Source: Immersiella caudata (taxonomy: Eukaryota > Ascomycota > Sordariomycetes > Sordariales > Lasiosphaeriaceae). From it: a stretch of DNA of 64,000 nt. Positions 1 through 12,200 of the stretch are shown here, in pieces. The stretch covers positions 7,130,001 through 7,194,000 of the forward strand of contig JAULSU010000001.1 of assembly GCA_030512335.1 (NCBI GenBank), written 5' to 3'. A program made the translations under genes and the position numbers. Below the pieces are notes generated by a model. That model had not been told where the DNA came from. It ran no database searches and saw only the letters and a list, made by a program, of their open reading frames with translations. Position 1 is the first letter of the stretch. The number at the start of each line of letters is the position of its first letter.

Positions 1-1375
1 GGATGGACATGGGGATAGACGGGATCTCGTCCTCATTAAGCTCGCTCTCGGCCACCTTATGTCGGCGAATCGAGCCATTGGAAAGTCGCTTAGACTTGGT
101 TGAAGCTTCGCGTCCTTGGATAGGAAGGTCCGTGTCGCCTGCGCTATCGCTGTGTTCGTACACGTCCTGGTCCTCTTCCTCTTCATCCTCCTCCACGATC
201 TTGCTAGAATCGGGGGATTCGTAGTCATCGTCCAGGCCGAGCGACTCCAGAGGATCGAGGTTCGCCTTCTTAAGGCTGTCCCAAACCGTCTTCTTGAGGA
301 CGCTCATGTGCTTAGTGGTGATGGTGTCCGCCTTCGAGATGACTGGGATCACTGTTGTCTTTCCTTGCAGAGTCCGCAGAACTTGAAGGTCTAGATCTTC
401 GTCCAAGCCGCCGAGAACTCTAGCCTGAGGGTAGTGTTTCCCTCCGTTTTGCTGGCCGTTGGCGGTCGAGGACTTCGCTGCCGCAAGGTTCCGGTCGAGA
501 CGTGCGGGATCAAGAACGAGAAAGACAGCGTGGATGTGGGTGTCTTGTACGCCAGGCGATCTGACGACCTTCATCTCTTCGGTGAAGGTCTCCTCAAACT
601 TGCTCTCTAGGAAGCTTGACATTTCGCGAAGCTGCAAATCCACCACGTTCTTCTCCAAGCCCTCAGAATCCCAAAGGGTCAAGCCAATGCGCTCGTTGTC
701 AATTTCAGTTTCCAGGTAGTGGGGGATAAAGTTGCCAGACGGCGGCGCCGCATTGACAAAGTCCTCGTGTTCGGTGGTGCTCTTGGAGCGCTTCTTCGCC
801 GGAAGAGCAAGCGCGCTCTTGAGAAACTCGAGAAACGATGTCTTTCCGGAGTTGGTGGTTCCGACGATGAGAATGCTAGGGGAGCGTCAACAAATGAAGC
901 GATCGCCATTGATACGAAGCCTGACTCACTTAAAAGGGGTTGGGTCCTTCCTTCTCCGGACCCTCCGCGGACTGTTGATGGTGCTCACAGCACTGCTGGC
1001 ATAACTGTATCGACCGCGGTGCGCCATGCTGCCAGTGTTGGCGTATGGATCGAAACCTCCGTTCGGGAGCGGGGGTGGAACGCTGATGATGGAGCGGGAC
1101 GGTTCAAAAGATGGGCGCGGCGTGGCATTCGATGAGTAGTCGGCCCTGCCGGACACAATGGATATGGAGTCAGGACGTCCGTCGGTGCCGCTGATGCCTA
1201 GCTGAGGGGATGGGGCTCCGTTGTAAAGGACAGGGAGACGAGGGGGCGACTTGGAGACCGAAGCATCGCGCTGGCGCTTGAGCTCTTGCTCTTTAGCAGC
1301 CTGCTGCTTCTTCAAGTCGCCGCTCTTGCTTCGACGCAGCAACATTCCGAGGCTAGAGCGACGGGGTGGGGTCAT
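1..1375 (-). CDS. Septin-family GTPase, 5' part (C-terminus beyond left edge)
   Basis: Two minus-strand exons, 1375-930 and 875 to beyond position 1, join across a 54-nt intron (GTGAGT donor, CTAG acceptor). The frame is restored exactly at the start of the G domain. Exon 1 encodes about 149 residues of basic, Ser/Arg-rich N-terminal extension. Exon 2 opens with the P-loop GTTNSGKTS (G1). It then has DSEG at the G3 position, where most septins have DTPG, and ISKAD at G4. A strongly acidic stretch (EEDEEEDQD) follows. Septins polymerise into cortical rings and filaments that guide septation and polarised growth. The divergent G3 and long extension make me think of the filamentous-fungal AspE-type septin rather than a CDC3/10/11/12 orthologue, but that subgroup is inference. 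The C-terminal septin-unique element and any coiled coil lie outside the window. Family assignment is firm; subgroup is tentative. Confidence 0.85.
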
Positions 1376-4300
1376 TGGTTCAAAGCTAGGTTAAGATGCT
1401 TAGCTGCGATGGGGCAGCATTAACTCCTGAGCGTTTCAGTGTCAGGAAACCGCGATGAGGGGCGGGCGGTAAACTTCGCAAACGCCGGGAAACAGCCGCA
1501 CTTGCACGTTTCACGTGCCTATCGAGATGATCAGCCTTGAATAACCACGGGGAATAATTGGAACCGGCTGATCGGGATAAAAGACTGCTGAGGGCTGTCG
1601 GGGCTGCTGACCTTCTGGGCTGGGACTCACGTTTGAGCAGAGGCGACTGCAACACAAACCGGGCTGTCTCGGGAGTGTTCTTTTCTTAGTTTGTCAGGCG
1701 ACCAGCTGTAACGGCTGTTCGAAGAGAAAAAGACGGGCGATGCGCCTGGTTGTCGATCACCGAGCTGGTCAAGGTCTTAGTCTGCAGGCGCGAGCGCAAA
1801 AGAGAGCGAATCGTCGATCGGTTGGCCGTCAATAGCAAGGCGCGGGCGACGACAAGCTTCGCGAATGGAGTTGGCGATGCCGAGTCGATTGGGATACAAT
1901 GCCTGGGGAGGATGCAGAGAGTTCTGAGAGCCGCCGCGTCAGCCAATTCCAAGTTCTCCAAGCTTAATGATGAAAGCGGTGGCCGACCAGGTCCGTTGCC
2001 GTTCCGTTGAACTGGATGCGCTTGATGCCGGGCAGTGGCTATTGGGCGTTGGGTAACGGGATAAGGGCAATTGGTCTCCTAGAGTTCATCGACAGAGCAA
2101 CGGCCTTGTGCGATGAAGCATCACAGTTCTCCGATTCCACAAATCCGGAAATCGGGTATGGCAGCACAGGGCTGTCTAACACGGTTTGACGAGACCAAAA
2201 GAGACCGTTGCTAGTCACAACGTGTTTGAGGTAACTTACTCGGATCGTCGCGAGCGAAAGCTCAAGGCGCCGGAAGCTTAACGGCAATGCGATCTCTCGG
2301 CTTCGCGGGCTGTGTGGCTTCGGCACGCGTATGTGGAGACTTGCTCAGATGAAGAGAATACCACGACCGAGGTGAAGCTGGGAAATGAAGAGCGTGGTAG
2401 AATATAGCGGGAGATTGGATGATGGAGAGAGCGCGGCGCCGATGACGATGTCAACTCTCCAAAGATGCGAGTCCGTTTTCGCCAGATATTTTTCAAACCA
2501 GGATCCTCTGCACGGGAGTTGGATCGAGGGGCGCAAAAGGGTAGCACTCTGTCAAGAAAAGCGCGACAAGAAAAAAGAACGAACCACCCCCCCCCCCGTG
2601 GCAGAGCTGGATGAGGGTCCCGGGATAGCGCAACGCGCAGGTACCTTCCCACCTTGCAGGGGGAGCTACCAGACGCTGCACCCTTTACAGATTAAACCGG
2701 CCTCCGATTCCCTCCTTTTCGTTACCCGGGCTAACGCGAAGGAGAAAAAGCACGGGCACCACGATCTCACCCATTCGCGCGATGTTGGACCCAAATCTAA
2801 CCTGATACAAGTGAATTGAAATGGGGATGCCCCATCTCCAGTTCTTCCTTTGGGGCGTCTGATGGAGTCTCACTTTTCGGCGCGCCGCAGCCGTCCCAGT
2901 TTTGACCGACCTCTGGGCTTCGATTCCGGGTTTTCGTCAACCCAATTCCTGTTTCACGGCGCAGCGGCGTCGCCCCGAACGTGGTCGACGGGAGCGTGTG
3001 GTGCGGGCAGTAGAACCCCTTTAGATTGCAGCTGGTGATGACCCCTGCAAGGATGGAGGAGACGCCGTTGGCCAATTATGTGCCAGGGGAGCTTGGGGCG
3101 CTAGTGGTGCGCTTCACCCGCAAAGCTGGAGGGCTCATCACTCCGCATCCCTCCGCTGGTTCAGCATCGAAACCCATCATGCCCTTCCAATCCGCGTTCC
3201 TCTCGGCTTCCTACAGCACTATGGCGGCTGTATCACAAGAACCAGCACATCCCCGTCCAGCCAGTAACTGCGCGCCTCTGGAAAGCTCATGCAAGCCGCC
3301 TTGGTTGCCTGCTGTCGCTTGCCGTTTGATGAGTTTGGCGAAAGTACTCCCTTGTTGGAACGCTTCCTGTCTGCGCCGATCGCCTTGGAGACACGCTGTC
3401 GGGTGGAAGCCACGTGCCAGTACGTTGATCAGAGACAAACATCGTGGCCTTGCCAGCAAAACGCGGCAGTGGGTTTCTCCTTGCCTTCCAGAAGGACCGG
3501 GAGGGGATCAAGGGAGCCACAGCGTAGCACAGATCGAGTTGACATTGCAGCGCATCAACAAAATCTGTTCTGCCGCATCGCATGAACGCAGCCTGGCTCC
3601 GTCCATTCGGCGATCAAGAAACTCGCAGAGAACAGAATCCCTGGCGGGTCCACCTGCCCCACCCAAGGACTGAACCAAGTGTTCCAGAATGAGGCCGCTG
3701 GGGTTAATCCGTGCAGGGGTGGGATCGTTCAGAACGGCTTCATTGCGGAAAAACATGCTGTCCTCCGCCACGACAGCTTGCCGATACGACACAGTGACAT
3801 TGACAGTGATGATACGGCCTCTCCATACCCAAAGGTCGGCGACGAGCTGGAATAGAGCCCTCGAGAGTTTACGAAAGCCTCCTCACATGTTTTTGAAGCC
3901 TCGCCGACGGGATGCATCGGGTGTGTTCTTGGCTTCAGTTTCCTCCCGCTGGATACAATAACGGTAGCAATTAAGAGGGCTTTGAGTGTCACGGTCTCCA
4001 CGGTCTCACCCAACCCATAAATGGGACACTCATTTGTGTGCGGACATTTGTTCGTCTGATGAAGCACTGCAAACTCTTTACAGGACATGCATTCCCTGCG
4101 TTTCTACTGTCAACCGTATTCTTGGTATCCACATTCCGCAGGGACGGAAGCACCCGAGCTGGTGGGTAAAACGCATCTCCAAGCAAAGTACCTTTGTACC
4201 CGTGGAGCCGATGACAAGAGGTGCTTATAGCTTCATGCAAACAAGCCTTCGTTTTTCGACAGAAAGGATTTTTGAATGGCGGCCGCAGGAGGAGCTCAGC

Positions 4301-4487
4301 CGCAAACCATGAGCGCCTTCCGCATTTTGAGCATGCCCCGCACGCAGCCTTTCGCGTCGGCGGCCTGGCTGGCCAGCTCGTGCAGCTGGGGAGGGCTTCG
4401 ACATCGAAAATGACACCCTGCATCCGTCTCTCAAGAGGCCTCGCTCACAGCATGTGCTACCTCTAGCTCTATCTGCATGCTCTCGTG
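1376..4487. other. Gene-poor region between septin and NLR relic
   Basis: No gene can be supported. The part next to 1376 must hold the septin promoter and 5' leader. An 11-nt C run lies at 2587-2597. Between about 2800 and 4420 the minus strand carries several broken open stretches (2797-3075, 3211-3459, 3508-3792, 3989-4423) that I could not join through credible splice sites or match to a family. They may be a second decayed gene or chance. Confidence 0.5.
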
Positions 4488-7400
4488 ATGTCATCCGCGC
4501 CGGAAAAGGCCGGGCGGCTGAAAGCCGACATACGTCTGGCGCAGGCAGTTTCGGAGTTCGAAGCAGACCTCACCTTCGATCAGAAAGCCGCTGGGTGCCG
4601 GTGTTTCGGACCCCGCCTCACCAATGTTCTGCAGGCGGCCCAGCAGTTTGCTGCCCTCGGTGATGTCGTCGTTGGGGGGTCACAGAACCTCGTTGCGTGC
4701 GGCGTATGGGCGCTGGTCCGGATGACTTTGCTGGTTTGTTGCCCAACTCTGATGCTACGTGTTCCCAATTAACCAAAGTACAGTCATTCGTCAACCATTC
4801 TTCCGGTCTGGATAAGCTCTCCACTCTTCATGGTCGTGGGCCGGTCTGCTCCACGATACCAGAGAATGGCGTTGCTCTACCCCAGATCAAGGAATTCGCA
4901 GTCACACCTTTCCGAATACTTCATAGTGGTCATTCACCTCTGCCACCATCTGCTCAAGAAGTCACGGGCCTCCCTTCTTGCACAGCTGGTATCATCCCTG
5001 ACAGATTCTGAACTCAAGAGCTACGAGTCATCTAAACCAGGGGGGTGGCGTAATTAAGGATGAAGCCAGCCTTCTCACAAGCGAAACCGTTGAGGAGCAG
5101 AGCTCCCGGGTCAAATCGCTGTTGAAGTTCTCTGACTCCGAAATCCACCGTCAGAAGGAGAGGACTCGGATCCGCCTATTGGACTCTTGCTCGACTTGCG
5201 ACTCTGAATCAACATGGAAAGAAATTCTCAAGACAGGAACAGCGACACTGTTTCACAAGAGCCCCGAGTACTCAGAGTGGAAATCCCGGCAGGCCTCGTG
5301 CACGCTGATGGTGAAAGGGAAGCTTGGCTGAGGGAAGTCCGTCCTGCTGGCCAACCTTGTTAACGACCTCAACCTACACGTCTCGAACGCCGAAGGCCCA
5401 GTTGCTTAGTTCTTCTCACGACATGATATATTTGAAAGTCTGAGGGCCTCGAGCGATCATCGGCTCTCGCGCCCGACAGCTCCTGCGGTCAATCCCAGCC
5501 CTCGACGCATCTTTTGAAGGCGTTGTTGACGAAACCACACCCTCCTGTGTGGATTTCAATCGGCTAATTGAGATTCTGGATCACCTGCTCCCTACCAAAT
5601 TTAAGGCGTATTTTGTTACAGACGGGCTCGATGAATGCGAGAATGGGGAGCGAGCCGAACTGCTGCAATGCCTCGGGACGCTAAAACGCAAATTCACGAT
5701 GCTCCTATGTATTTCCTCCGGGCCCGACACCAAGACCACTGGTGCTACCCCATTCAACTCTCGAGATACACTCGAACTCCATATTCCAGATGACAATCCT
5801 GACATCGGTGGATTCATCAGTGCAGAGTTGGAACGATGCATTGCGTCTGGGACGTTAGTCGTTGGGGATGCCACGGTCGTTTTCGAAATAGAACGGGCTC
5901 TTCTATAGGGGTTTGCAGGGCATGTTCCTCTGGGTAACACTCCAGATCGACTCCCTATGCGACGCGAAAACAGATGAGGCCATTCGGCTAGACCTGGCCG
6001 ATCTGCCAAAGGACCTCACCGAGACTTTCATATGCATTCTGCGGAAAGCCGGCGGCTCCCCAATACCGGATCCTCTTCAGTCGCGAATTCTCAAAATCAC
6101 CATCGCGGCTCGCCGGCCCTTGACCATCCAAGAGCTCCGAGAAGCCCTGAGCGTTGTCCCAGGAGACACCTTGTGGAACCCCACAAGACTGCTTAATAGC
6201 TTGCATGCAGCACTCGTTTGCTGCGGAAGTCACCTTACCGTCGATGAAGAGTAGTTGATTTGTGAGGCTAGTTCACCATTCGGTCAAGCAATTTCTTCTC
6301 CAGCCTTCTGGTACTTATGGATTCGATTCATCCACCGCTGACAGAGTACTCGGTGAAATCATCATCGCCTATCTCAACTATGCCGTGTTTGAGACTCACT
6401 TGTACAGAGCTGTAGCTCCCCAAGTTTCAGTTGAGGCCACCACTTCCAAGATTATCGTCTCTGTGGCCGGGCCGCGTCAAGTGCATAACCTCGCGTTAAA
6501 GCTGCTACGGTCAACTAGACAGTCCAGGAGTGACCTCGACATCGGTAAAGTCCTCGCAGAAGCTGGGAGATACCGCCTGGTTGACTCTCCAGAGAGGTTC
6601 TACATTTTCGCGTACGCAAACGCACATTGGGAAAGCCATGTTGCCAATATTCTGGGAAACAACCCAGTAATGAGCAGCATGCTTGTCAAGCTGCTCCAGG
6701 TCGCCCCTTCCCCGGACATATGGCTTGAGCTGGAGGACTGCTCACTTGTGTCCTGGGCGGCGAAGTGCGGGGAGGATATCATCGTGGCAGTGCTTGCCGA
6801 ACAAGGGGCTGAGTTGGAAGCCGTGGGGAAAATCGATTGACAACGCTGGACTGTGCGGCAGAAAGTGGCCACGACGGAATTACCAAGGTTCTAATCAAGA
6901 AAGGCGCTATAGTTGACCCTGATCGCGGCTTATCCTCATCTTAGATGATGAGCCCCCTTCTCCGTGCAATTCAGCACGGCCACGCGAAATTTGCCAATAT
7001 ACTTGTTGAAGCAGGAGCAAACACCGACGCAAGAGACTGGTTAGGTCGGACAGTACTCATATGCACTATTGAGCATGGCGAGTCCGTTATTGCGGAGATG
7101 CTCATTCACCACGACGCTTCCCTGAAGTTGACGTGCGAGACCAACAACCAAACAGCCTTGCTTGGGCTGCAGGGCACAATCTTTAAAGTCCTGTCGACAT
7201 GATTCCGAGCAAAGGGGCCGAGGTAGACCCGGAGAACAACCACGGCGACACACCTTTGATGCTAGCCGCGCGTAAGTATCACCAACAGATCGCAAAACTT
7301 CTTCTGGCTAAAGGAGCCGATGTCAACAAATGGGGAAAACGCCCAAGCCAAACGCCCTTATTGCTCGCCATCGGTTGTGGTCACCTCGAAATGGCCCGTC

Positions 7401-7978
7401 TGCTCATCGAAAGTGCCGCTGATGTCAGAGCTTCAGCCAAAGGGAATGCGTCGCCCCTCATTGCTGCCATCAAAGCAAACCACATGTATCATGTGGGAAT
7501 TGTTGAACTGCTTCTTCAAAAGGGCGCCGATGTCGGACAGAAAATACACACCTCGGGAAAGGAATTCATGTCACCGCTCTCATACGCCATTGAGAAATGC
7601 TGCTCAGCAAGCTTGATCCGAACGCTGCTGCAAGGGGGAGCAGAACCTGACCCGGCCATGGAGAGAGCGATTCGGACAGGTCGGATTATGATTGAGGAAG
7701 CTCTTTTGGACCACAGTGCGAGTGTCAACCCTCCTGGTGCCCGCAGCCCCCTTCGCATAGCTGTCGAGAAGGGGAACAGAGACATTGTTGATCTGCTTTT
7801 GCAGAAGGGTGCATTGGTTGAGCCAGAAATTTTGGATCTTGTCCGGCCGCAAGACCATGAGATTTTGAACCTACTCCTCCACAGTAAGCCGGACGGTCTG
7901 CCCGGCGTAGGTCTATGGGGAGCTTACACTAGGCGGCAAGGGGACGGTTATCAAGTTTTCGCTCGTTCATGGAAGTGA
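4488..7978 (+). pseudogene. Decayed NACHT-ankyrin NLR-like (STAND) gene
   Basis: Remnant of a fungal STAND/NLR-type gene that reads in order across three frames. The N-terminus (4488-4740) contains VSEFEADLTFDQ and VVGGSQNL, the helical domain typical of these proteins. The P-loop at 5315-5340 reads GKLG-stop-GKSVLLANLV. Walker B at 5610-5640 is VTDGLDECE. The winged-helix part (6090-6300) includes RPLTIQELREALSV and VRLVHHSVKQFLL. Ankyrin repeats (6850-7900) carry motifs such as TPLMLAARKYHQQIAKLLLAKG. Breaks: a TGA in the P-loop (5329-5331), TAG at 5407-5409, TAG plus frameshift at 5906-5908, TAG plus frameshift at 6252-6254, and further frameshifts near 4750, 5050, 5450, 6838, 6940 and 7195. 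The N-terminal domain also looks internally deleted near 4600. Intact relatives act in non-self recognition and regulated cell death; this copy cannot make such a protein. Introns cannot explain the in-frame stop inside the P-loop. Confidence 0.9.
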
Positions 7979-8286
7979 CACTTGTCCAGGCTTCCACCCC
8001 AGAATTGAGACTTGCTATCTGCGATGGAGAGTATTCATTGGGTCACCTTTGATGCACCCTGGGACGTACGTCCATCAACCCCATAAGTCCCTGGCGGAAC
8101 GGCCAACCGGTACCAGGGGCGCGATAACCCCCTGAGCTAGGCCAAAACTAAATCGCATCCCTGGCCTCAGCTTCAATCGATCGCCCGGCTTCTCACAAAG
8201 AGACTAATGCCCAGGAGCGCAAACCCCTGATCAGCCCCTATCCCGCGAACATGGGTGACCAAAAACCCTTCATAAATCATCAAAAA
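7979..8286. other. Spacer between NLR relic and tRNA-Phe
   Basis: Nothing recognisable. A stretch near 8095-8140 resembles part of a tRNA A-box region on the minus strand but does not fold as a tRNA. Confidence 0.4.
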
Positions 8287-8389
8287 GCGGGTTTAGCTCA
8301 GTTGGGAGAGCGTCAGACTGAAGCAGCTACTTCATTCAATCAATCTACTTGAAATCTGAAGGTCATGTGTTCGATCCACATAAACCGCA
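8287..8389 (+). tRNA. tRNA-Phe (GAA) with a 30-nt intron
   Basis: Mature parts are 8287-8323 and 8354-8389. The A box (TAGCTCAGTTGG) and the D arm GCTC/GAGC are clear. The anticodon stem TCAGA/TCTGA closes a 7-nt loop with GAA at 8320-8322. The T arm ATGTG/CACAT encloses TTCGATC, and A 8389 is the discriminator base. The acceptor stem pairs GCGGGTT with AAACCGC, with one G-A mismatch at pair 5-68. The intron sits one nucleotide 3' of the anticodon, the canonical eukaryotic position. It contains TTC at 8331-8333, able to pair with the anticodon as in other intron-containing tRNA precursors. Confidence 0.93.
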
Positions 8390-9258
8390 ACGAATCATTG
8401 TTTTTTTGGCGATTGGGTTTTGTGTGGGTTTGGTTGTGGAGTTTCGGTGACGCACGATGGCGTGCAGGGGCGTGGGTCTGTGGGTGAAGATGCCGGCCAG
8501 AGGCAAGGCACCTAGAGAGAACGACAAGTATACTTTTCTCAAAGATGAAAATAGAGCGACCATCGCCTGCAGCTCTGACAGAGGGCAATAACACGGCGAT
8601 AGTTGCATCTTCCTTGGAGACCGACGCGAGAACCCTCGAATGATGTGCCAAGATCTTCTAACTCACGTGAGTTTAGTGTCATGCACATCACTTCGCGGGC
8701 CGAACCGCTGTGGGTCTCGGCAGTCAACTGCCGGGCGATGGGTCAAACTTGGCCATGAAAGAGGCGAGGAACCTGGGCTGGCAAGTTCCACGGTGCCATT
8801 TATGCTTGGAAGGGACCGCCTGGCCTTTTATTATAAAGAGTCTCTAGGACGCTGGATCTTAAGGATGAAACTCTTGTTCTGGCTCACCAAAATCTCTCCG
8901 CGGCGACATCGCCCTCAGGAGGGGGGTTAACAGCTCCACCTTCGGTACGATGGTGGGCGGGAGCCCCTGACCCTTTCCTCTGTCTAAGTAAGGAGTCGTT
9001 GCAGTCTACGAAGATATGATGCTTCTAGGGCACAAGCAGATGCGCAGACTTCAGGCGATACGCATTGGATCCCATTCGTATTATTACCAGTGATTAAACA
9101 TGACCAACTGGCCCTACTACTTCCCACAAAATGTACCCCCCTAAACGAAACAGCTACTTTTGTAGCCCCCTCACAAGATTTGATCTAAATAACATAAGGA
9201 TAAACTATGTCCGATGAACACCAATACGCCAGACAGGACTCAAGATGCGAAGTCACTG
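8390..9258. other. Spacer downstream of tRNA-Phe
   Basis: A T run directly after the tRNA (8400-8407) is a plausible RNA polymerase III terminator. The rest should hold the 3' UTR of the minus-strand mucin-like gene. No other gene seen. Confidence 0.4.
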
Positions 9259-12200
9259 CTACTCTCGTCTCACATGCAGCTTCACATTGTCCTGAGGATT
9301 AAAGTTGCTGTGATTGTGGTGATGGTCCAATGGCCCCGACCCTCGGTCGATAGTTGGTCTGGCAAATCCGCTCGAAATCCCAAGGGAGGGCTCAAGGCTC
9401 GACTTGGTAGTCTCCGTCTTGAGGGTGGGTAGCAGCGAAGTGGTGCCTACAGTGATGATGAAGTAGTTAGTAGCTAGCCAGGTGAACGGCTGCTAGTTCT
9501 ACTTACCGGCTGTACCCCTGGCCCCAGTTGTTGCGTTTGGCCACCGCAAAGATGATCGCAAGGTCAAGAAGGTGGTCTCATTACAAGACGATGTTGGAGT
9601 AAAGCTCGGAGTGTATCTGGGCGTAGAACGAGTCGTGACGTGAGTTTGCCTTGTTGTACTCGCCGACGGTTTATGAGTACGGTTAGAAGCTGATGTGGGC
9701 TCTGGGTCAGGAATCCAAACTGGTGTGCAAGTTGAGTCCCAAGAGAGAGTACCCGTGCCGTTTATCCATGGATACGGAGGCGTCGATGTGGAACTTGGCT
9801 TTGCCGTGATTCCAGATGACCATGCACCAGAATGTGTCGAAGAGCTGCCTGTTGGCACGAGATGGGCCGTTGTAGTGTTGGAACTGCTTGTGCTAGGCGT
9901 TGCAGATCTGGATCTAGCACCTGTACCGGTTGGCCTTGCACTCGTTCTGCTTGAGAACGACGTAGAATTTGTCGAGGGATACGGTGCAGTAATTGAAGGT
10001 GATGTGGGTGGATTTGCGCTGAGACTACCCGTGCTAAGGGGGCGAGAGGAGAGCGTTGACCCAGTACTGAGAGCTCCAGAAGTTCCACTGCTGAACCCGG
10101 CTCCTGAAGGTGGAATGGTTGTTATACCTACGGAAGTGGAGTTGGATATTGGGAACGGTGGCTTCGTAGACGTTGTAGATTGCGCAGGCACTGAACTTCC
10201 GGCAAAGGAGCCTGTTGCTATGCTTGAGATGCTGGTCTGGCCAGTTGGCCTAACTGTGGAGCTGGAATTGGACAGCGGGTATGGCGCCGTGGACGAAAGC
10301 CCACTCGGGACCGGGGCCTGACCAGCACTGGTGCTGAAACTGGTGCCTGAACTTGGCAGTACTCCGGAAGAGAACACTGTACCAGTTCCAGCTCCAGATG
10401 TTGAGTTCGTGGTAGGGAATGGTAGCAGTGTTGATCCCGGCAGTGAGGTGGGGGCGCTGCTGAGACCAGATGGGAGCCCACTGACAGTGCTGCCGCCACT
10501 AGAGAGGGATGCTGTGGCGGTGGGTGCTGTGAGAGTGCCACGAGTTCCAGTTAGACCCAGAGATGATGTTGAATTGGAGTAGGGAAATGGTGCTGTACTA
10601 GCCGGCGGCGTAGGGCGTCCTCCTACTTCAGTTACAGATGCAGTTGACTTCGAGTTGGATATTGGGCTTGTTGGGCTACCAGTCCCGGTCCCCGTTGGTC
10701 CGGTGAGGGTTGTCACGTTCGAGATCGGGAATGGAGGAATACCGCCAGTAGGTGAGCTACTACCTCCAGTCCCAGTTCGAGTTCCTGTTGGTGCAGGAGA
10801 GGTTGTCACGTTCGAAATTGGGAATGGGGGAATACTGGCTGTAGGGAGGCCACTGATTCCGGTTCCGGTTCCGGTTAGGCCAGCCGTCGCGGTTGAGTTG
10901 AAAATTGGGAAGGGGGCGGTTGTGGCTGAAGTAATGCCGGCTCCAGTTCCACTGCCAGTTGGACCAGCAGAGCTAGTCGCATTAGAATTTGGGAATGGAG
11001 CCGTGAGAGTTGAGAAGGGACCGCCTGTTCCGGTCGGCATGGCCGTCGTAAGGCCTGTCCCAAGACTTCGGGTTAAAGACCCGCTTCTAGGAGGGGTTGC
11101 GCTTGGCGTTGCTGTTCCGTTTGAAAACGGCGGAGACGTAAATATTGAGGAAGGCAGCGAAGCTGTAGAGCCTCCACTCCCTGGCCTTGGCGTTGTAGGG
11201 CCGCCACCAGTCCCAGTTGGCCCAGTGTATGACGTTGTGTTGGAGATTGGGAATGGTGCGGTCGTCCCCGGGGTGGTAGGGGCCGAAGGTAGACCAGTGC
11301 CGACAGAGTAACTAGGAGGGATGGTTCCGCTTCCTGAAAGAACCGAGGTGGAGGATCCATTGGGGAATGGGAAGGGTACTGTGCTCCCTGAGAGGGGCAA
11401 GACAGTCGAAACTCCGCTTGAAGGTATTGGAACTGTGGGAGGTGTTCCGGACACAGTTCCTGTCGGCTCTGGAGTGAATGTTCCATTGGATATGGGGAAT
11501 GGCGCTGCACTGCCTAATGTCTGAGTGATTGTTGCTGAGCCGGACGCAGCAGTCGCACTTCTAGTCCCAGTTCCAATCCCAGTCCCGGTTTGTCCGGACA
11601 AGGTGGTCGTATTCGAGAACGAGAAGGGGGCGGTGGAAAGGCCGGGAGGGATAGTAGAACCTCGTGGGGTTGTTCCAATGCCGGTTCCCGACCCGATTGG
11701 TCCGGAAACCAAGGTTGAGTTGGGGAATGGGAAGGGGGTAGAGCTTTCAGAAGCTATTCCACTGAAAGTCGTTGCTCCGGGTATCGTACCCGATGCAATG
11801 GTGCCCGGCAACGAGCTGACAGTACCAGTTCCTCCTGTCGGGACTCCGGCTGTTGTCGAGTTGGGAAGAGGGAATGGAGCGGTGCTACTGATGGGATAAA
11901 ATGAGGAGTTTGGCCCGGTTCCGGAAAGAGAGGTTGCCTGCGATGGCGCAGTCCCCGTTGGTCCCAAACCTGATGTTGTGTTCGAGATGGGAAATGGGGC
12001 AGCAGGTGTCATAGTGGTTCCTACAGTTCCGATTGATGAGTTCGTTGGCAGAGACAAGATACTCGAGAGTGGGTTGGTTTCAGTCGTTCCAAGCGCCGCT
12101 GTAGAGCCGCTCCCTGTTGGTCCTGCTGTACTGGTAGAGTTGTAGATAGGGAAAGGAGCGGCACTTCCAGATGGATAAAGTGTTGATAATCCCGTTCCAC

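Noticed and set aside
8095..8140. tRNA-like A-box stretch on the minus strand near the real tRNA-Phe
   Set aside because: No B box, the D stem does not pair and no acceptor stem can be formed.
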